From Trichococcus ilyis (GTDB taxonomy: Bacteria; Bacillota; Bacilli; Lactobacillales; Aerococcaceae), in assembly GCF_900109135.1 (NCBI RefSeq), contig NZ_FNYT01000010.1, positions 1 to 64,000 of the forward strand: a DNA stretch of 64,000 nucleotides. Reading direction: 5' to 3'. The translations under genes were made by a program, and so were the position numbers. The notes beneath the pieces are model-generated. The model was not told the DNA's origin. It did no database searches and was given only the letters and a program-made list of their open reading frames with translations. This document shows positions 28,102-35,525 of this stretch, one piece after another. Position 1 is the first letter of the stretch; each line of letters opens with the position of its first letter.

Positions 28102-28136
28102 AATGAGAACGATTCTAATTGAGAACCATTCTCATT
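28102..28136. promoter_or_regulatory. Two overlapping Fur-type boxes
   Basis: AATGAGAACGATTCTAATT (28102-28120) and ATTGAGAACCATTCTCATT (28118-28136) are 19-base inverted repeats overlapping by three bases and resembling the Fur consensus. They lie just downstream of the predicted start of the siderophore operon, so a bound repressor would block early transcription when iron is plentiful. A PerR- or Zur-type paralogue cannot be excluded. Confidence 0.8.
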
Positions 28137-28152
28137 TAATGGTATAGGTGCT

Positions 28153-28181
28153 ATTCTACTTGAAGCCGGAATAAAACACAA
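28153..28181 (-). promoter_or_regulatory. Promoter of the siderophore uptake operon
   Basis: The -35 box TTGTGT (complement of 28176-28181) and -10 box TAGAAT (complement of 28153-28158) are separated by 17 bases. The start near 28147 lies just before the Fur-type boxes. Confidence 0.65.
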
Positions 28182-28268
28182 GACCACAAATGAGATTTCC
28201 ATGAAAAAAAGTAAGCGAATCTTAAATACAGTGTTTTGGTCTAGCCTGAACCGCGAAAAAACGTCACG

Positions 28269-28303
28269 AAAAAGACCAGCCCTTTTGACGGACTGGTCTT
28301 TTT
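28269..28303. terminator. Terminator of the HerA-like ATPase gene
   Basis: An AAAAAGACCAG stem pairs with CTGGTCTTTTT around an imperfect centre. A and T runs on both sides allow function in either direction. Confidence 0.8.
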
Positions 28304-28313
28304 CGGAATGACT

Positions 28314-29822
28314 TCATTTTTTCAGGATGCCTAAGATCCCTCGGGAAATGACCCGGCCGACTTCCCGGCCGATTTGCGACATCAAATTTTTGGTGAATCG
28401 GTCCATTGTGGAATCGCGGGAACTGCCCGCCCGTTTTTGCCGGCTTTGTTCCCTTTGGCGTTCATTTTCGAGTTTTTTCAGCTGTTCGGCTTTTTCCTTT
28501 TCCCTCGCGGCCAGTTCTTCGTTCTCTTCCAGCTCGATCGCTTTTATTTCCGCCAAACGCTGAAGTTGCTCATAAGAGGATTCCCTGTCGATTGCCTCGC
28601 TGTATTTATAAAACAACAAGGAACGGTTGATTTTTTCTGTCTTGACGAGCGGGTCCAGAATGCCCATCTTGCTCTCCGGCGGATAAATCATGACTTGCTG
28701 AACATAGCCGGGGGTCCCTTCCGGATCGAGAAAAGACACCAGCGCTTCCCCGACTTTGAGCTCCGTCACTTTTTTAGCCAATTCTTCCCCCTCGCGTTGC
28801 CGGAAGGTATCAGCGACCGCTTTGACTGTCTTCTGTTCCTTCAGCGTAAAGGCGCGCAAAGCATGTTGGATCTTGTTGCCCAGTTGGCTCAAAATGGCAT
28901 TCGGGAGATCGGTAGGATTTTGCGTCACGAAATAAACCCCGACTCCTTTGGAACGGATCAGCCGTACAATGAGCTCGATTTTTTCCTCCAGGATATCCGG
29001 AATATCCTGGAAGAGGACATGCGCTTCATCAAAAAAGAAAACGATCTTCGGCTTTTCCAGATCACCGACTTCCGGCAATTGCTCGTACAACTCCGAAAGG
29101 AACCACAACAGGAACGTCGAATAGAGTTTTGGCGACATGAACAGCCGGTTCGCCATCAGAATGTTCACATAACCGCGACCATCCGCATCCGCTTTTAACA
29201 GATCCTGGATATCGAACATCGGCTCGCCAAAGAAAAGGTTGCCGCCCTGTTCTTCGATCACCAATAAGCCTCTCAAGATCGCACCAATGGATTGCTTTGA
29301 GACATTTCCGTATTCGCGGCGCAATTCCGCCGCATTGTCTCCGACAAAATTCAGGATGGCCCGCAGATCTTTGATGTCGATGAGCAGGAGCTGTTTCTCA
29401 TCCGCCACTTTGAAAGCAATATTCATGATCCCTTCCTGGGTCTCATTGAGCCCCAGAAGTCGCGACAACAGGAGCGGGCCCATATCGGAAATGGTCGTCC
29501 GCACGGGCACACCGCTCGAACCGAAAATATCCAGCAGTTCCACCGGGTAGCCACGGAGTTCAAAATCCGCCGGCTGCAGCCTCGTCACCCTTTCCCTTAT
29601 TTTTTCGTTCCATTCACCCGGCTCCGCAATGCTCGCCAAATCCCCTTTGACGTCCGCAAGAAAGACCGGGATGCCGGCTTTGCTCAATTGTTCTGCGATA
29701 ACTTTCAACGTCACCGTTTTGCCTGTGCCGGTCGCACCGGCTATCAGCCCATGCCGATTCAGCTTATCCATCTGGATGATTGCCGGATTTTCCCCTTGCC
29801 CGATCACCAGTTCTTGGCGCAT
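28314..29822 (-). CDS. HerA-like ATPase, DUF853 family
   Basis: The 502-residue protein has a P-loop in HGLIAGATGTGKTVTLKVIA near residue 30, a Walker B-like KIVFFFDEAHVLFQD, and the tail DUF853 region. It has a charged helical segment (EENEELAAREKEKAEQL) near the C-terminus. It belongs to the FtsK/HerA branch of AAA-type translocases; the cellular role of this family is unclear. AGGAGGG lies upstream of the ATG. No nuclease partner such as NurA is adjacent, so a defence role has no support here. Confidence 0.85.
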   Translation of the reverse strand: MRQELVIGQGENPAIIQMDKLNRHGLIAGATGTGKTVTLKVIAEQLSKAGIPVFLADVKGDLASIAEPGEWNEKIRERVTRLQPADFELRGYPVELLDIFGSSGVPVRTTISDMGPLLLSRLLGLNETQEGIMNIAFKVADEKQLLLIDIKDLRAILNFVGDNAAELRREYGNVSKQSIGAILRGLLVIEEQGGNLFFGEPMFDIQDLLKADADGRGYVNILMANRLFMSPKLYSTFLLWFLSELYEQLPEVGDLEKPKIVFFFDEAHVLFQDIPDILEEKIELIVRLIRSKGVGVYFVTQNPTDLPNAILSQLGNKIQHALRAFTLKEQKTVKAVADTFRQREGEELAKKVTELKVGEALVSFLDPEGTPGYVQQVMIYPPESKMGILDPLVKTEKINRSLLFYKYSEAIDRESSYEQLQRLAEIKAIELEENEELAAREKEKAEQLKKLENERQREQSRQKRAGSSRDSTMDRFTKNLMSQIGREVGRVISRGILGILKK

Positions 29823-29935
29823 TCAAAATCCCTCCTAAGCCTGACATTTCACTCTTATTGTACAATATTTTGAAAACAGCGTACAACCGTAAGCCCTCTC
29901 TTTCAAAAGCAACGCCAGAAAGTGCAGCGGAAAGC

Positions 29936-29969
29936 AAAAACCACTCCGCCAAAAGTCGGGTGAGTGGTT
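29936..29969 (-). terminator. Terminator after the nicotinamidase-like gene
   Basis: AACCACTC pairs with GAGTGGTT around an imperfect inner stem; on the minus strand it is followed by a T-run. Confidence 0.75.
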
Positions 29970-29980
29970 CAAGTCCCTCA

Positions 29981-30529
29981 TTACCTGATGATTTCCGCTC
30001 CCAATGAACCGGAAAAATGCCGCAAGGCCCAGTCGTGGCCGATCGGATCAAAACTTGCGACAGCTTTCTCATGGATGACGATCCTGTAGCCGAGATTGTA
30101 TGCATCCACTGCCGTATGCAAGACACAGATGTCGGTGCAGACACCCGTCAAATGGATTTCCGTGATACCCCGTTCCCGCAGGCGAACATCCAAATCTGTG
30201 CCGCTGAAGGCGGAGTAGTGGCGCTTGTCGATCCAATACACGTTCCGGCTGTCTTTATGCTCCTCATAGAGAGCCGCCAAAGAGCCGTACAGTTCTCTTC
30301 CTGCAGTACCGGCAAGGTTGTGCGGCGGGAACAGTTTATTCTCGGGATGGTACACGTCCTCGGCGTCATGACAATCGATGGCAAAAACGACAAAGTCACC
30401 TTTTTCGACAAAAGACTGCGTGACCGCGACCAATTCCGATTCGATGCGCTGTCCATCGGCTCCAGTCGTCAAAGCGCCGTCTGTCGCGACAAAATCATTC
30501 GTATAATCAATCGACAACAATGCTCTCAT
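29981..30529 (-). CDS. Isochorismatase-family cysteine hydrolase, nicotinamidase-like
   Basis: The 182-residue protein begins MRALLSIDYTNDF, with the catalytic Asp8. It has the active-site lysine region and the nucleophile in GVCTDICVLHTA. The closest reading is nicotinamidase (PncA), converting nicotinamide to nicotinate for NAD salvage; other cysteine hydrolases cannot be excluded. The second ATG at 30529 is preferred since GAGGG lies seven bases upstream. It follows the mtnN gene with 11 bases between. Confidence 0.85.
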   Translation of the reverse strand: MRALLSIDYTNDFVATDGALTTGADGQRIESELVAVTQSFVEKGDFVVFAIDCHDAEDVYHPENKLFPPHNLAGTAGRELYGSLAALYEEHKDSRNVYWIDKRHYSAFSGTDLDVRLRERGITEIHLTGVCTDICVLHTAVDAYNLGYRIVIHEKAVASFDPIGHDWALRHFSGSLGAEIIR

Positions 30530-30540
30530 GGGCATTCCCT

Positions 30541-31233
30541 CTATTCTTGGTTATTTTTCAGCAGTTCGATGACCATCTCTGCGGATTTTTTCCCGGCTTC
30601 GACGATGAATTCGTCGAATGTCTGCGCCGCGCCGTCGCTTGCTCCGTCCGAAATGGCGCGGATGATTGCGAATGGCGTCCCCATTACATAACAGGCCTGA
30701 GCGATCGATGCCCCTTCCATTTCAGTTGCAAAGGCGTCGGGGAAACTTTCTTTGATGCGGCTTGTACCGCTCTCTGAAGCGATGAACGAATCGCTGGAGA
30801 CAATCGTTCCTTGGACGACATGCAGACCGACTTTTTCTGCTGCGCGGGTTATCTTTTCGACGACTTGTTGATCCGCTTCATAGTAATGCGGCATCTGCGG
30901 AACTTGCCCTACGGAATAGCCGAATGCGGTGGCGTCGACATCATGATAAGCGACCTTATCCGCCACAACGACATCCCCGACATGCAGACTTTCCTGCAGT
31001 CCGCCGGCCGATCCCGTATTGATGACGAAGTCAGGACGGTAACGATCGATGATGAAGGCGGCGGCAATCGCCGAATTGACTTTGCCGATGCCCGACTGGA
31101 CCAATACCACTTCCTGGTTTTCGATTTTCCCTCTTGTGAAAACGAGGTGGAAATGGCTTTCTTCTGTTCTGTCTGTCATATTTTCCAACAATATACGGTT
31201 TTCTTCTTCCATTGCTCCAATAATTCCGATCAT
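30541..31233 (-). CDS. mtnN: 5'-methylthioadenosine/S-adenosylhomocysteine nucleosidase
   Basis: The 230-residue enzyme removes adenine from MTA and SAH in the methyl cycle and gives the precursor for AI-2 when LuxS is present. It starts MIGIIGAMEEEN with the catalytic Glu11; other marks are INTGSAGGL, ATEMEGASIAQ (ribose contact) and the catalytic Asp in AISDGASD. It lies in a run with the tail-anchored protein and nudF. Confidence 0.96.
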   Translation of the reverse strand: MIGIIGAMEEENRILLENMTDRTEESHFHLVFTRGKIENQEVVLVQSGIGKVNSAIAAAFIIDRYRPDFVINTGSAGGLQESLHVGDVVVADKVAYHDVDATAFGYSVGQVPQMPHYYEADQQVVEKITRAAEKVGLHVVQGTIVSSDSFIASESGTSRIKESFPDAFATEMEGASIAQACYVMGTPFAIIRAISDGASDGAAQTFDEFIVEAGKKSAEMVIELLKNNQE

Positions 31234-31265
31234 ACGTGTTTCCTTTCTGGTAGCTGCATTTTAGA

Positions 31266-31673
31266 TCAAAGAACGAAAGCAATCGCGAAGACCAAAATGA
31301 TCAGCAGGATGACGATCAGGATGGCTTTGTTCAGATAGCTGTCCAATCTCCTGCCTCTCTCCTTGTCCGATAGGCGCTGCGCCTTCGCGGTGGCTGGCTG
31401 TTTTTCAGCCTTGCGGAACAGCTTTATTTTCGGCTTGACGATTGGGGCTTTGTTGCCGTTCTCCGACCTTTTCTTTTCGGTTGGCGTGCTTCTTTTTTCA
31501 GCCGCAGCAGGAGCCGGTCTGTTTCCTTTTTCGTTTGCCGGAGTGGCGGATCGCTCAGGCACTTTCAGCGGGGGCATGATTTTTTTGCCCTCCGCCCCTG
31601 TTTGGGTTGCTTGGTCCCTTTTGTACTGGCGATAACGTTCCCGGGTGATCAGCGGTTTCTTTGGTTCTGACAT
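31266..31673 (-). CDS. Basic tail-anchored membrane protein, unknown function
   Basis: The 135-residue protein is rich in Lys, Arg, Pro and Ala over residues 1-110, predicted unstructured, and ends in one hydrophobic segment LNKAILIVILLIILVFAIAFVL at the extreme C-terminus. A cytoplasmic disordered region with a C-terminal anchor is the simplest reading. The ATG at 31673 has AGGGAT upstream and starts two bases after the nudF stop, so the two are coupled. I do not recognise a named family. Confidence 0.75.
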   Translation of the reverse strand: MSEPKKPLITRERYRQYKRDQATQTGAEGKKIMPPLKVPERSATPANEKGNRPAPAAAEKRSTPTEKKRSENGNKAPIVKPKIKLFRKAEKQPATAKAQRLSDKERGRRLDSYLNKAILIVILLIILVFAIAFVL

Positions 31674-31674
31674 C

Positions 31675-32235
31675 CTATCCCTCGATTCTTTCGCGCAAAA
31701 GACGCATCTCCCAATAAAGCATGGCGTAGATGGTTTTCGAATCGCAGATTTCTCCGGATTCCTGCAAAGCTTTTGCTTCATCGTATGTCAATTCCAATAC
31801 CTCGATGAATTCATCCTCATCCATCGGCAAAGAATTTTCGATTTTCGTCAATCCTTCCGCCAGATAGATTGTGATCCGCTCATCCAAGTAAGCCGGTGTC
31901 GGATAGAAGACCGCCAATTCGGACCACTGCTCCGCACGATAATCCGTCTCTTCCTCCAGTTCGCGAATGGCTGCCACCAAGGGCTCCTTATCGGATGTCT
32001 CCAATTTTCCTGCCGGGATTTCGACCACGGTCCGATCCAATGGTTTCCGGAACTGCCTGACCATCACCATTTTGCCGTCGGAAGTGAAGGGAATCATCGC
32101 TACGGCACCCGGATGCCTGATCATCTCCCTGACTGAGGTTTTTCCGTTCGGCAACAGCACTTCTTCCCGCACCAAATGCAACAAGACGCCATCGAATATT
32201 CTCTCGCTTTTAACTGTTTTTTCTTCAAATTCCAT
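31675..32235 (-). CDS. nudF: ADP-ribose pyrophosphatase, Nudix family
   Basis: The 186-residue hydrolase is of the NudF/YqkG type, which cleaves ADP-ribose to AMP and ribose 5-phosphate. The Nudix box begins at GKLETSDKEP and includes AAIRELEEETDY; compared with the usual pattern it has one extra residue in the first half and Asp replaces the usual Gly after EET. It heads the run nudF, tail-anchored gene, mtnN, hydrolase. Confidence 0.9.
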   Translation of the reverse strand: MEFEEKTVKSERIFDGVLLHLVREEVLLPNGKTSVREMIRHPGAVAMIPFTSDGKMVMVRQFRKPLDRTVVEIPAGKLETSDKEPLVAAIRELEEETDYRAEQWSELAVFYPTPAYLDERITIYLAEGLTKIENSLPMDEDEFIEVLELTYDEAKALQESGEICDSKTIYAMLYWEMRLLRERIEG

Positions 32236-32274
32236 ATTTTGTACCTCCCCTATCCACTCTCTTGATCATGTATT

Positions 32275-32304
32275 ATCATAACCTATCTTTTCCGCAATTT
32301 ACAA
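32275..32304 (-). promoter_or_regulatory. Possible promoter of nudF
   Basis: TATGAT (complement of 32275-32280) and TTGTAA (complement of 32299-32304) are separated by 18 bases. Confidence 0.45.
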
Positions 32305-32447
32305 GAGTCTCGCGAGATTCGCCCAAAACAGGCAGCGGCAGTCAAAATCATCCTTTCGGCCGATAGGTGACCACCGCGCTTTTATGCTAGAATAATAGCA
32401 TAAGCACAGACAAAGTGGACAGCATGTATTCAAAGGAGGAAATGGTT

Positions 32448-33167
32448 ATGTGGAGCAACATTAAAGATATTTTGAGATATACGTTTTCCAGCGTCATCAG
32501 CCTGATTGCATTGGTGGTATTCTATTTCATATTCGGGTTTGATTTCTGGACTTCGATTGCGCTGACCCTCGCGCTGGGCATCTTCTTGTACTACGCCCAA
32601 AACGGCGGAAGAATCCAATGGCCACTGAAGGCACAGAAACAAAAGAACGCGCCGGGCAGACTCAGCGCCGACAAAGAGGCATTCTACCATTCGAAAGGAA
32701 TGACCAAGGATCAGATCGCTTACTTCCGCAGCACAATGGCCCAAGCGAAAACAACTATCGAAGACATCGAATCCAATCTGCAGCAGCGCTCAAAATTGAA
32801 GGCGATCGCCGCACGCAACGACACGGTGGGCATACTGAAGGACTTCTTCCGGAATATCGTCAATCAGCCCAACCGACTGCATGAAGTCGACAAATTCCTG
32901 TACACGAATCTTCCCAGCTTGAAGGAACTGACGGAAAAATATATTACGATTGACGGCCATGTCTCCAAACCGAAGGAAACATACACAGCCTTGGACAATT
33001 GCGCCCAGACGATCGATGAGATGTGCCGTCTGATCGCTGAGGATTACGTGCGCTTCATGTCCAATGACATCGAGGATATGGACATCGAGTTGGAACTTGC
33101 AAAGCAAGTTTTGAAAAGGGATAATGAAGGAAAAAGCACCGTAAATGCTTTGGACGAAGAAATCTAG
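32448..33167 (+). CDS. xpaC: XpaC family protein (5-bromo-4-chloroindolyl phosphate hydrolysis protein)
   Basis: The 239-residue protein has two closely spaced N-terminal hydrophobic segments ([20 protein letters not shown] and [15 protein letters not shown]) and a long helical cytoplasmic part. It matches the XpaC family of Bacillus, whose biochemical role is not settled. The ATG at 32448 has AGGAGG eight bases upstream. The telA gene follows 11 bases after the stop, the same pairing as xpaC-yaaN in Bacillus. A TATGC-TAGAAT sequence at 32383-32393 is a possible extended -10. Confidence 0.85.
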   Translation: MWSNIKDILRYTFSSVISLIALVVFYFIFGFDFWTSIALTLALGIFLYYAQNGGRIQWPLKAQKQKNAPGRLSADKEAFYHSKGMTKDQIAYFRSTMAQAKTTIEDIESNLQQRSKLKAIAARNDTVGILKDFFRNIVNQPNRLHEVDKFLYTNLPSLKELTEKYITIDGHVSKPKETYTALDNCAQTIDEMCRLIAEDYVRFMSNDIEDMDIELELAKQVLKRDNEGKSTVNALDEEI

Positions 33168-33178
33168 GAGGAATACGG

Positions 33179-34402
33179 ATGGATCCATTTGATGCTGCAG
33201 GACAGAACAAACAAACTAACAACAAGGATGTCAACCAGGAGTTGGATGATTTGCTGGCCAACCCTTTTGCCGATCCATTTGCCCAGCCAGCGGTGATTGC
33301 CGCTGCACCGGAAGCTGCGAACGCGGTGATCAATCCAGATCGGCTGATCGATCGTTTGCCGGAGGAAAGGCAAAAGCAAGCATTGGCATTGGCCGGACAA
33401 ATCGATGAAAATAACATGCAGGCCATCATCAGCTATGGCGCGGCAGCCCAAAAACAATTGGGCGAATTCTCTCATTCGATGCTGGATCATGTCCAGAACC
33501 AGGATACCGGCGAAATCGGCGATTCCTTGAACGATCTGATGTACCGTCTCAACGAGGCCAAACCGGAAGACCTGCGGGCAGAGGACAACAATGTCTTCCG
33601 CAAAATCTTCGGCAAGGTCAAACAATCCGCCTATGAGATGACGGCAAAATACCAAAAGATTGGTGCCCAAATCGATAAGATCGCGATCAAATTGGACAGG
33701 GAAAAGAACGGTTTGCTGAACGACAATGTCACCTTGGAGCAGCTGTACCAAAAAAACAAGGATTATTTTGAAGCTCTGAACATCTACATCGCTGCCGGGG
33801 AAGTCAAAATGGAGGAGCTGCAGAATAATGTGATCCCTCGTGCAATCCAAACTGCCGAGGCCTCCCAGAGCCAGATGGATGTGCAGATCGTCAACGACCT
33901 GAAGCAGTTCCTCGATCGACTCGAAAAACGTACGCATGACCTGCGTTTGACCAGACAGATGACGATCCAACAGGCTCCGCAGATCCGCCTGATCCAAAAC
34001 ACGAACCAGGCACTGGCCGAAAAAATCCAGTCCTCGATCCATACCGCCATTCCGCTGTGGAAAAACCAAGTGGCCATCGCCTTGACCCTGTTGCGCCAAA
34101 AGGATGCAGTGACAGCGCAAAGGCAAGTGTCGCAAACCACCAACGATCTGATGCGCAAGAATTCTGAAATGTTGAAAATTTCAGCCATCGAAACGGCCAA
34201 AGAAAATGAACGGGGTGTGATCGATATCGAAACGCTCAAGCAGACACAACAGGACTTGATCGAAACATTGGAGGAGACCATCAAAATCCAACAGGAAGGC
34301 CGCATCAAGCGCAAAGAAGCCGAAAAGGAATTGGCGCAGATGGAAAACGATCTGAAGGGCAAATTATTGGATATCCACCAACAGGAACAACAACTTCATT
34401 GA
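33179..34402 (+). CDS. Toxic anion resistance protein, TelA/YaaN family
   Basis: The 407-residue protein is almost all helical, with the family stretches [30 protein letters not shown] and [10 protein letters not shown]-type segments (here [16 protein letters not shown]). Members were linked to tellurite and bacteriocin tolerance, but in Firmicutes they look like envelope-stress proteins; the mechanism is not known. GGAGG lies upstream of the ATG. It forms an operon with xpaC and ends in a terminator. Confidence 0.88.
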   Translation: MDPFDAAGQNKQTNNKDVNQELDDLLANPFADPFAQPAVIAAAPEAANAVINPDRLIDRLPEERQKQALALAGQIDENNMQAIISYGAAAQKQLGEFSHSMLDHVQNQDTGEIGDSLNDLMYRLNEAKPEDLRAEDNNVFRKIFGKVKQSAYEMTAKYQKIGAQIDKIAIKLDREKNGLLNDNVTLEQLYQKNKDYFEALNIYIAAGEVKMEELQNNVIPRAIQTAEASQSQMDVQIVNDLKQFLDRLEKRTHDLRLTRQMTIQQAPQIRLIQNTNQALAEKIQSSIHTAIPLWKNQVAIALTLLRQKDAVTAQRQVSQTTNDLMRKNSEMLKISAIETAKENERGVIDIETLKQTQQDLIETLEETIKIQQEGRIKRKEAEKELAQMENDLKGKLLDIHQQEQQLH

Positions 34403-34409
34403 TGCCTCA

Positions 34410-34440
34410 GGACTGCTCCGTTTCGGGGCAGTCTTTCCTT
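34410..34440 (+). terminator. Terminator of xpaC-telA
   Basis: GGACTGCTCCG pairs with CGGGGCAGTC with one mismatch and is followed by TTTCCTTT. Confidence 0.7.
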
Positions 34441-34538
34441 TGGTGCTGAGCCGGACCTTCGATAAGCTTTTCTTGGGAAGCCCATCGAGCGAAGCGCCTT
34501 GCTTTTTCTGAAAACCTTCCGTCGCAAGGGCTTATTAT

Positions 34539-34566
34539 TTGTAATGTGACTCATTTTATATATAAT
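34539..34566 (+). promoter_or_regulatory. Promoter of the GlsB-like gene
   Basis: TTGTAA (34539-34544) and TATAAT (34561-34566) are separated by 16 bases. Confidence 0.6.
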
Positions 34567-34635
34567 AGGAGTATAGTTAATTAGAAATAACTATATTGTT
34601 ACTGCATTTGTATTTAAAGAAAAGGAGGAAAAGAA

Positions 34636-34884
34636 ATGGGCTTTATTTGGTCTTTAATTGTTGGCGGAATCTTAGGCGCGTTGGCAGGATCGTTTTTGGG
34701 CAAGGATGTCCCCGGTGGCATAATCGGAAACATCGTCGCTGGTTTTGTCGGTTCATGGTTAGGAACAACTTTATTTGGAGCATGGGGGCCTGAAATCGGC
34801 GGATTCTACATCGTTCCTGCATTGGTCGGGGCAGTCATCCTGATTTTCATCCTATCCTTCCTTCTGCGAAGCATGAAGAAGTAA
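34636..34884 (+). CDS. GlsB/YeaQ/YmgE family stress membrane protein
   Basis: The 82-residue protein is made of glycine-rich transmembrane segments, beginning MGFIWSLIVGGILGALAGSF, with the family signature GGIIGNIVAGFVGSWLG. It is a small envelope protein often induced by general stress; in enterococci a relative is encoded near gls24. AGGAGG lies upstream. Here it is a single-gene unit. Confidence 0.9.
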   Translation: MGFIWSLIVGGILGALAGSFLGKDVPGGIIGNIVAGFVGSWLGTTLFGAWGPEIGGFYIVPALVGAVILIFILSFLLRSMKK

Positions 34885-34931
34885 CCTTTCCGATTCGGAC
34901 CCTAGCAGATAGGATATCTGTTTTATGATAG

Positions 34932-34982
34932 AACCGTTGTTTTGCGATCGTGTGGCGGATTGCAGGAACAACGGTTTTTTTG
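34932..34982 (+). terminator. Terminator of the GlsB-like gene
   Basis: AACCGTTGTT pairs with AACAACGGTT around a 26-base insert and is followed by a long T-run. Confidence 0.75.
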
Positions 34983-34986
34983 CATT

Positions 34987-35022
34987 CAAAAAGCGCACCG
35001 GAAGAAACTTCCGGTGCGCTTT
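34987..35022 (-). terminator. Terminator of the second cold-shock gene
   Basis: AAAGCGCACCGGAAG (34990-35004) and its exact complement (35008-35022) enclose a three-base loop, with T residues following on the minus strand. Confidence 0.85.
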
Positions 35023-35048
35023 GGATGCGCTAATGTGAAAAAATAGGA

Positions 35049-35249
35049 TTATAATTTTACAACGTTAGCTGCTTGAGGTCCGCGGTTGCCGTCAACGATT
35101 TCGAATTCAACTTCTTGGCCTTCTTCCAAAGTTTTGAAGCCTTCGCCTTGGATAGCTGAGAAATGTACGAATACATCGTCTTTTCCTTCAACTTCGATGA
35201 ATCCAAAACCTTTTTCGCCGTTAAACCATTTTACTTTTCCTTGTTCCAT
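35049..35249 (-). CDS. Cold-shock protein, Csp family (copy 2)
   Basis: The 66-residue OB-fold protein has KGFGFIE and [11 protein letters not shown]-binding motifs. Its sequence differs from copy 1 mainly at surface positions. A GGAGG site and a leader of about 75 bases with short inverted ATTAGT repeats precede it. Confidence 0.95.
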   Translation of the reverse strand: MEQGKVKWFNGEKGFGFIEVEGKDDVFVHFSAIQGEGFKTLEEGQEVEFEIVDGNRGPQAANVVKL

Positions 35250-35332
35250 AATCGTGTAATACCTCCAAAATTTTCATTGGTAAAATGCTAATACAAATAA
35301 TTAGTATCATATTAGTTCAAGTTACTAATATA

Positions 35333-35361
35333 ATTATAACGAATTTCCCGCCCAAATTCAA
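35333..35361 (-). promoter_or_regulatory. Promoter of the second cold-shock gene
   Basis: TTGAAT (complement of 35356-35361) and TATAAT (complement of 35333-35338) are separated by 17 bases. Confidence 0.75.
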
Positions 35362-35439
35362 GAGGAATTTATGCGCTTTCTTTAAAAAATATTCCTCAAA
35401 AGATAAAATCTTTGTCTCCTCTGCCAAAAATCAACAGAA

Positions 35440-35478
35440 GCACGCAAAAACGACGTCAGAATCCGTCATCTTGCGTGC
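35440..35478 (-). terminator. Terminator of ileS
   Basis: GCACGCAA (35440-35447) pairs with TTGCGTGC (35471-35478), with an inner GACG/CGTC pairing; the minus-strand exit is only moderately T-rich. Confidence 0.6.
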
Positions 35479-35525
35479 TCTTGCTCTATATTCACATCAT
35501 TTTAACGCGGCACGACGAGCAGGGA

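Noticed and set aside
28314-29822. A phage-defence role for the HerA-like ATPase
   Set aside because: No NurA, SIR2 or other effector partner is adjacent; the DUF853 family is widespread as a single gene.
33164-34135. A 323-codon minus-strand frame opposite telA
   Set aside because: It is antisense to the coupled xpaC-telA genes; no homology is recognised and no start signal is seen.
34441-34535. Two weak hairpins upstream of the GlsB-like gene
   Set aside because: The pairings are short and interrupted; they could be chance or degraded terminators.
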